NCBI RefSeq assembly: GCF_030371825.1
Contig: NZ_JAUDDM010000002.1
Direction: 5' to 3' (one strand)
DNA: 64,000 nucleotides
Origin: Collinsella sp944321445
GTDB taxonomy: Bacteria > Actinomycetota > Coriobacteriia > Coriobacteriales > Coriobacteriaceae
Numbering within the stretch: position 1 is the stretch's first letter; each line of letters opens with the position of its first letter. The translations under genes and the position numbers were made by a program. The notes under the pieces are model-generated. The model made no database searches, was not told the DNA's origin, and saw only the letters and a program-made list of their open reading frames with translations. Below, piece after piece: positions 60,109 through 64,000 of the stretch.

Positions 60109-60326
60109 GGCAACCATCATACTCGATTCCCACATATCGACGAAAACGGCGTCGCAGAAATGACCCACCTATAAGGCATATTGGCCTCTTGCCCTTGGTC
60201 GTTTTTCGCATGTCGAGGCCTGCCAGCGCTGCAGCTTGTGCGCTATGCAATAATGAGAGGCTGCATTGCGGGCGCAACGCCGATGCGCTCGTAAACCATA
60301 AACAACCAAGACCAGGGAGTTGTGCT

Positions 60327-62390
60327 ATGGCACGCAAACTCAGCAAAGATTCCCGCCCCGCGTGGCCGCACCGCGCCGTCGTCACCGCCGGCATGCCGTA
60401 CGGCAACAAGAACCTGCACTTCGGACACGTGGGCGGCGTGTTCGTCCCCGCCGACTTCTTCGCGCGCTTCCTGCGCGACCGCCTAGGCAAGCAGAACGTG
60501 ATCTTCGTCTCGGGTACCGACTGCTACGGCTCCCCCATCATGGAGGGTCACCGCAAGCTGCGTGAGACCTGCGGCTCGGACTGCACCCTCACCGACTACG
60601 TACAGGCAAACCACGACCTGCAGCAGGCCACGATCGACGGCTTCGAGATGCAGCTCGACCTGTTCGGCGGCTCCGCGCTGCCGCCCGCGGCCCCCATCCA
60701 CAACCAGATGACCGCCGAGGTCATTCAGCGCCTGAACGAGCAGGGTGTGCTCCACAAGCGCGCGACCAAGCAGTTCTACGATGTCAAGGCCGGCCAGTTC
60801 CTGAACGGCCGCCAGGTCATCGGCCGCTGCCCCATCCAGGGCTGCAAATCCGAGAAGGCCTACGCCGACGAGTGCGACCTCGGGCACCAGTACGAGCCCG
60901 AGGAGCTCATCGCGCCCAAGTCCGCCCTCACCGGCGAGACGCCTGAGCTGCGCCCTGTGGATAACATCTACTTCGACCTGCCGGCCTACCTCGACTTCCT
61001 GAAGGACTACACCGCCAGGCTCGAAGCCGACGAAACCGTGCGCCCCGTGGTGTCCAAGACCATGGAGGAGTGGCTGCTGCCCGCGCAGATCTACATTCAG
61101 GTGAAGTTCCGCGAGGCTTTCGACGCCATCGAGGACCAGCTGCCCGCCCACACCGTCACCGAGGCCGAGGGCAACAAGAGCTCCTTTACCGTCACCTTCC
61201 CCAGCTGGGAGGAGCGCGATGCGGCACACGAGGTGCTCGCTGCAGGTGGCGTGCGCTTCCGCTCCGGCAAGGCGCTCGTGCCCTTCCGCATCACCGGCAA
61301 CATCGAGTGGGGCGTGCCCGTGCCCGACGAGTGCGGCTGTTCCGGCCTCACCTGCTGGGTGTGGCCCGAGAGCCTGTGGGCGCCTATCAGCTTCACGCGC
61401 ACGGTCCTTGCTGAGGCCGAGGCCGCGGGTACTCCCGAACGCTACGCCAATGCCGACTGGCACGATTGGTGGTGCAGCCCCGATGCGCACGCCTACCAGT
61501 TCATCGGCCAGGACAACATCTACTTCTACGGCATCGCGCAGACGGCGCTGTGGGAAGCCCTCGGCTGCCATATGGAGCAGTCGACGCTCGTGGCCAACTA
61601 CCATGTTCTCTACATGGGCAAAAAGGCGAGCTCCAGCTCCCAGACCCCGCCGCCGCCCGCCTCGGAGCTGCTCGAGCACTACACCGCCGAGCAGCTGCGC
61701 GCGCATTTCCTGTCGCTCGGTCTGGGCGAAAAGCCGGTGAGCTTCTCGCCGAAGGCCTACGACACGCGCGAGACCGGCAAGAACCCCGACGGCACCCCGC
61801 TGCTCGCGCGCGACGACAAGCGCGTCATCGATCCGGTGCTGAAGGAGGGTGCGCTGCTCACCGGCGTGTTCAACCGCTTGGCACGCTCCTGCTTCTACGG
61901 CGTGGCACCCAAGGAGGGCGATGAGGCCGCCTACCGCAACGGCTGCATCCCTGCGGGCACACCCGATGCCGATGTGATCGACGCCTCTGAGCAGGCAATC
62001 CTCGCGTTCGAGCAGGCCATGCACACCTTCGAGTTCCATCACGCGCTCGGCGTGTGCGACACCTACCTGCGCGCCGCCAACAAGCGCTGGAGCGACGCGA
62101 GCAAGGCCGCTAAGAACGCCGGGGACGACGCCGCGATGGCGCAGGCACTCGTCAACGCCTTCCACGAGCTGCGCGTGGCGACCGTCCTCATGCACGGCAT
62201 CGTGCCCGCGGGCTGCGAGCTCATCTGCGAGCACTTTGCCATCGATCCGGATGTCTTCTTCTCGTGGGAGCACATCTTCGATACCTGCGATGCACTGGTC
62301 GAAGGCCTGGGCGAGCAGCCCGGCACGCACGCCGTGATCCCGCTGCCGCCGCGCTTCGATTTCTTCCGCAAACACCCGAGCCAAGAATAG
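60327..62390 (+). CDS. metG: Methionyl-tRNA synthetase
   Basis: 687 residues from ATG 60327 (GGGAG upstream). The class I signature HIGH appears as HFGH (residues about 31-34) and KMSKS as GKKASSS in YHVLYMGKKASSSSQ. The zinc-knuckle-type CPIQGCKSEKAYADECDLGH region near 170 is typical. The C-terminal anticodon-binding helical domain is present; no tRNA-binding EMAP domain is fused. Essential for charging Met tRNA; cytoplasmic. Followed 8 bp after the stop by a very long hairpin. Confidence 0.93.
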   Translation: MARKLSKDSRPAWPHRAVVTAGMPYGNKNLHFGHVGGVFVPADFFARFLRDRLGKQNVIFVSGTDCYGSPIMEGHRKLRETCGSDCTLTDYVQANHDLQQATIDGFEMQLDLFGGSALPPAAPIHNQMTAEVIQRLNEQGVLHKRATKQFYDVKAGQFLNGRQVIGRCPIQGCKSEKAYADECDLGHQYEPEELIAPKSALTGETPELRPVDNIYFDLPAYLDFLKDYTARLEADETVRPVVSKTMEEWLLPAQIYIQVKFREAFDAIEDQLPAHTVTEAEGNKSSFTVTFPSWEERDAAHEVLAAGGVRFRSGKALVPFRITGNIEWGVPVPDECGCSGLTCWVWPESLWAPISFTRTVLAEAEAAGTPERYANADWHDWWCSPDAHAYQFIGQDNIYFYGIAQTALWEALGCHMEQSTLVANYHVLYMGKKASSSSQTPPPPASELLEHYTAEQLRAHFLSLGLGEKPVSFSPKAYDTRETGKNPDGTPLLARDDKRVIDPVLKEGALLTGVFNRLARSCFYGVAPKEGDEAAYRNGCIPAGTPDADVIDASEQAILAFEQAMHTFEFHHALGVCDTYLRAANKRWSDASKAAKNAGDDAAMAQALVNAFHELRVATVLMHGIVPAGCELICEHFAIDPDVFFSWEHIFDTCDALVEGLGEQPGTHAVIPLPPRFDFFRKHPSQE

Positions 62391-62916
62391 GCTCTCGAGC
62401 TTCCCGGGTCGCCCGGTGCCGGCTCCCCTCCGCGAAGCGATCGTCACTTTGTTCCTCAAACGCTTCGCGGAGGGGAGCCGGCACCGGGCGACCCGGGAAG
62501 CAAGCGCCGTATTGGCGTGGGTGATGACTCCAGGCTAGGGTTGTTGTTGGAACTCATTTCGGGATGCAGGTTCTCCTGTGTCCCGTTTTTTATGCGGATT
62601 CGCTTTAGAGGCAGAATGGCGGTGGATTGTTGCAGGTTTTTGCGGCTTATAGACTCGTGCAGATTCAAGTCCCACCAAACGACATCTGACTCGCACGAGC
62701 CAACTGGGATTTTACCGTTCCTGCCTAACCACTCGGATGGCATCTCTATCGAGGTCGAAAACGAGGTGTCGACAAGCTGCAAAAACCTGCATTTTTCGAG
62801 CACCTCGCTGCCTCGACAGGCTCGCAACACGTTGTAGCGTCCCGATGAGTTTGCAATTGAATAACAACGGTCTTTGGGGCATAATTTCTTGGTTTTCTGA
62901 CAGGAAGGGATTCGTG
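62391..62916. other. Gene-free region after metG
   Basis: 526 bp with the 41-bp-arm hairpin at its left end. The rest is lower in GC, with TTGCAGGTTTTTGC and its near-inverse (GCAAAAACCTGCA) 150 bp apart, and no frame with recognisable coding. A GATTCAAGTC stretch looks like a tRNA T-loop but no cloverleaf can be drawn. Confidence 0.6.
62399..62501. repeat. Hairpin with perfect 41-bp arms after metG
   Basis: Arms 62399-62439 and 62461-62501 pair without mismatch around a 21-nt loop; arms are GC-rich (CCCGGGTCGCCCGG...). No U-tract follows. The next bases on each side no longer pair. Confidence 0.92.
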
Positions 62917-63474
62917 ATGACCCAGCAGCTGCATATGCGCCGTGCGCGCGCCGATGAAGCGCCTCGTGTGATGGAGATTCTTGAAGACGGGAAACACTCC
63001 ATCGCTCGGTTTGGCATCGAACAGTGGCAGCACGGGTACCCCAATCTCGAGGCAGTCGAGCGAGATATCGCCGTGAACGCCTGCTATGTCGCCGAAGACG
63101 CCGACGGCACACTGCTTGGGTCGCTGGCGCTGCTGGGCGGCATCGATGCCGAGTATTGCCGAGCACAGGTGGGATGGCTCACCGACAACCCGTTCGAAGG
63201 CGTGGGCATTGCCCCCTACCTCGCCATCCACCGCAGCGCCACCGCGGCCGAGGCGCTCAAGCGCGGCGTCATGGGCTTCATGTTCGGCGAGGCGGAAAGC
63301 ATCGCCCGCGCGCGCGGCCTTTCGAGCATCCGCATCGACACCCATCCGGGCAACATCGCCATGCGCCGCTTTTTGGCCAAGCAGGGCTTTACCGAGCTCG
63401 CCCCCTTCGAACTCACCCAAAAGGGCGACGCCGAGACGGACCTCACCCGCATCGCTTACGAAAAGCTCGTTTAG
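62917..63474 (+). CDS. GNAT-family N-acetyltransferase
   Basis: 185 residues from ATG 62917 (GGAAGGGA before it). GNAT fold: MRRARADEAPRVMEIL, then the acetyl-CoA loop region around AESIARARGLSSIRIDTHPGNIAMRRFLAKQGF, which matches the family C-terminal half. Substrate unknown. It precedes the phosphatase gene by 6 bp, one operon. Confidence 0.87.
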   Translation: MTQQLHMRRARADEAPRVMEILEDGKHSIARFGIEQWQHGYPNLEAVERDIAVNACYVAEDADGTLLGSLALLGGIDAEYCRAQVGWLTDNPFEGVGIAPYLAIHRSATAAEALKRGVMGFMFGEAESIARARGLSSIRIDTHPGNIAMRRFLAKQGFTELAPFELTQKGDAETDLTRIAYEKLV

Positions 63475-63480
63475 GCTCGT

Positions 63481-64000
63481 ATGCAGCGTCTGTACCTCAT
63501 GCGCCACGGCGAGACGCAGAGCAACGCCGCCGGCATTCTGCAGGGTGGACTCGACTCGCCTCTGACCGAGCGCGGCGCGGCCCAGGCGCAGGCCGCTGAC
63601 AGTTGGATGCGCTCTCGCGCGGCGAAGATCGGCGCTGTTTGTACCTCGCCGCTCGGGCGCGCGCGGCAGACGCTCGAGATCATGCGCAACGCCGATTCTC
63701 ACCTTGCCGCGCTGCCCATCGAAGTCGAACCCTGCCTGTCCGAGCTGCGCTATGGCGCGTTTGAAGGGCATGCGCTGGGCGACCTTCCCGATGACCCCTG
63801 GAAGCCGGGCGAGACGTACCGCGCGCACGGTGGAGAGGCGCAGGCGGATACATCCGTTCGCATCGTCCACGGTCTAGCCCGCATCATGCGCAAGCATCCC
63901 GATGCCGATGTGCTCGCCATCTCGCACGGCACCGTTATGGGCCTTTTCTGGGCGGCGAGCTCGCGCAACCGGACCTGCCCTCCCCCATCGCTCGACAACG
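63481..64000 (+). CDS. Phosphoglycerate-mutase-like histidine phosphatase, 3' end cut by window
   Basis: 173 residues seen from ATG 63481; the frame runs off the window. The catalytic RHGE motif is in LMRHGETQSN (His9 nearby), the conserved CTSPLGRARQT block at about 54, and the second histidine in SHGTVM near residue 150. Family members remove phosphate from sugars, cobalamin precursors or proteins. In an operon with the GNAT gene. Confidence 0.9.
   Translation, partial: MQRLYLMRHGETQSNAAGILQGGLDSPLTERGAAQAQAADSWMRSRAAKIGAVCTSPLGRARQTLEIMRNADSHLAALPIEVEPCLSELRYGAFEGHALGDLPDDPWKPGETYRAHGGEAQADTSVRIVHGLARIMRKHPDADVLAISHGTVMGLFWAASSRNRTCPPPSLDN

Noticed and set aside
60483..62459. 658-codon minus-strand frame opposite metG
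   Set aside because: Shadow of the high-GC metG frame; metG has all synthetase motifs.
62640..62690. tRNA-like segment with a T-loop-like GATTCAAGTC
   Set aside because: No acceptor, D or anticodon stems can be drawn around it.

Overview
The window is a GC-rich actinobacterial chromosome segment. Dense coding, frequent GTG starts, strong GGAGG-type ribosome sites, a guanidine-III riboswitch, QueH and many AAA_14/DUF4143 ATPases together suggest class Coriobacteriia (gut-associated). Genus is not decidable from sequence alone. No rRNA, tRNA or CRISPR array was seen.

Layout. 1-8.0 kb: GrpB-like protein (cut by the window edge), ferrochelatase, a DUF6110-type protein with a P1B metal ATPase, and a heterodimeric ABC exporter divergent from its AraC regulator. 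9.2-26 kb is accessory and full of broken genes. It holds a gutted Fic gene, an intact HTH-Fic gene whose start abuts a perfect 76-bp palindrome, a TetR/methyltransferase pair, three AAA_14/DUF4143 ATPases, an XRE-TipAS pseudogene, a QueG fragment fused to phage terminase remnants, a flavin reductase/HxlR pair, an IS3-family element with an eroded transposase, a second AraC/ABC locus destroyed by a frameshift and the IS, and decayed toxin-antitoxin genes. 26-32 kb: an orphan FtsX-like permease, an XRE-TPR regulator, an EamA exporter with its TetR, and riboswitch-controlled gdx.

32-52 kb is an export and regulation district. Three ABC-2-type exporters are each tied to a different regulator class: a NarL-type two-component system (33.0-38.2 kb), an ECF sigma factor with a membrane partner (38.3-41.7 kb), and a YtrA-type GntR repressor (46.9-51.3 kb). 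Between them lie VanZ-like, MFS/TetR, truncated hipBA and GyrI-like genes. At 51.4 kb an XRE domain is fused to a complete desulfoferrodoxin.

52.5-56.5 kb: an OmpR/histidine-kinase pair, a C39-like peptidase and a TVP38-like membrane protein. All three transcription units carry the same direct-repeat box at the same distance from a -10-like element, so they look like one regulon. 56.6-64 kb is mostly housekeeping: lipoprotein, DUF2200, esterase, PGPGW-like protein, QueH with a DUF3267 metalloprotease, methionyl-tRNA synthetase, GNAT and a phosphoglycerate-mutase-like phosphatase (cut by the edge).

A second layer runs across the window. Six 33-bp imperfect palindromes each lie within about 20 bp downstream of a stop codon, all in the same orientation relative to that gene. 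Several very long perfect hairpins have arms of 16-41 bp.
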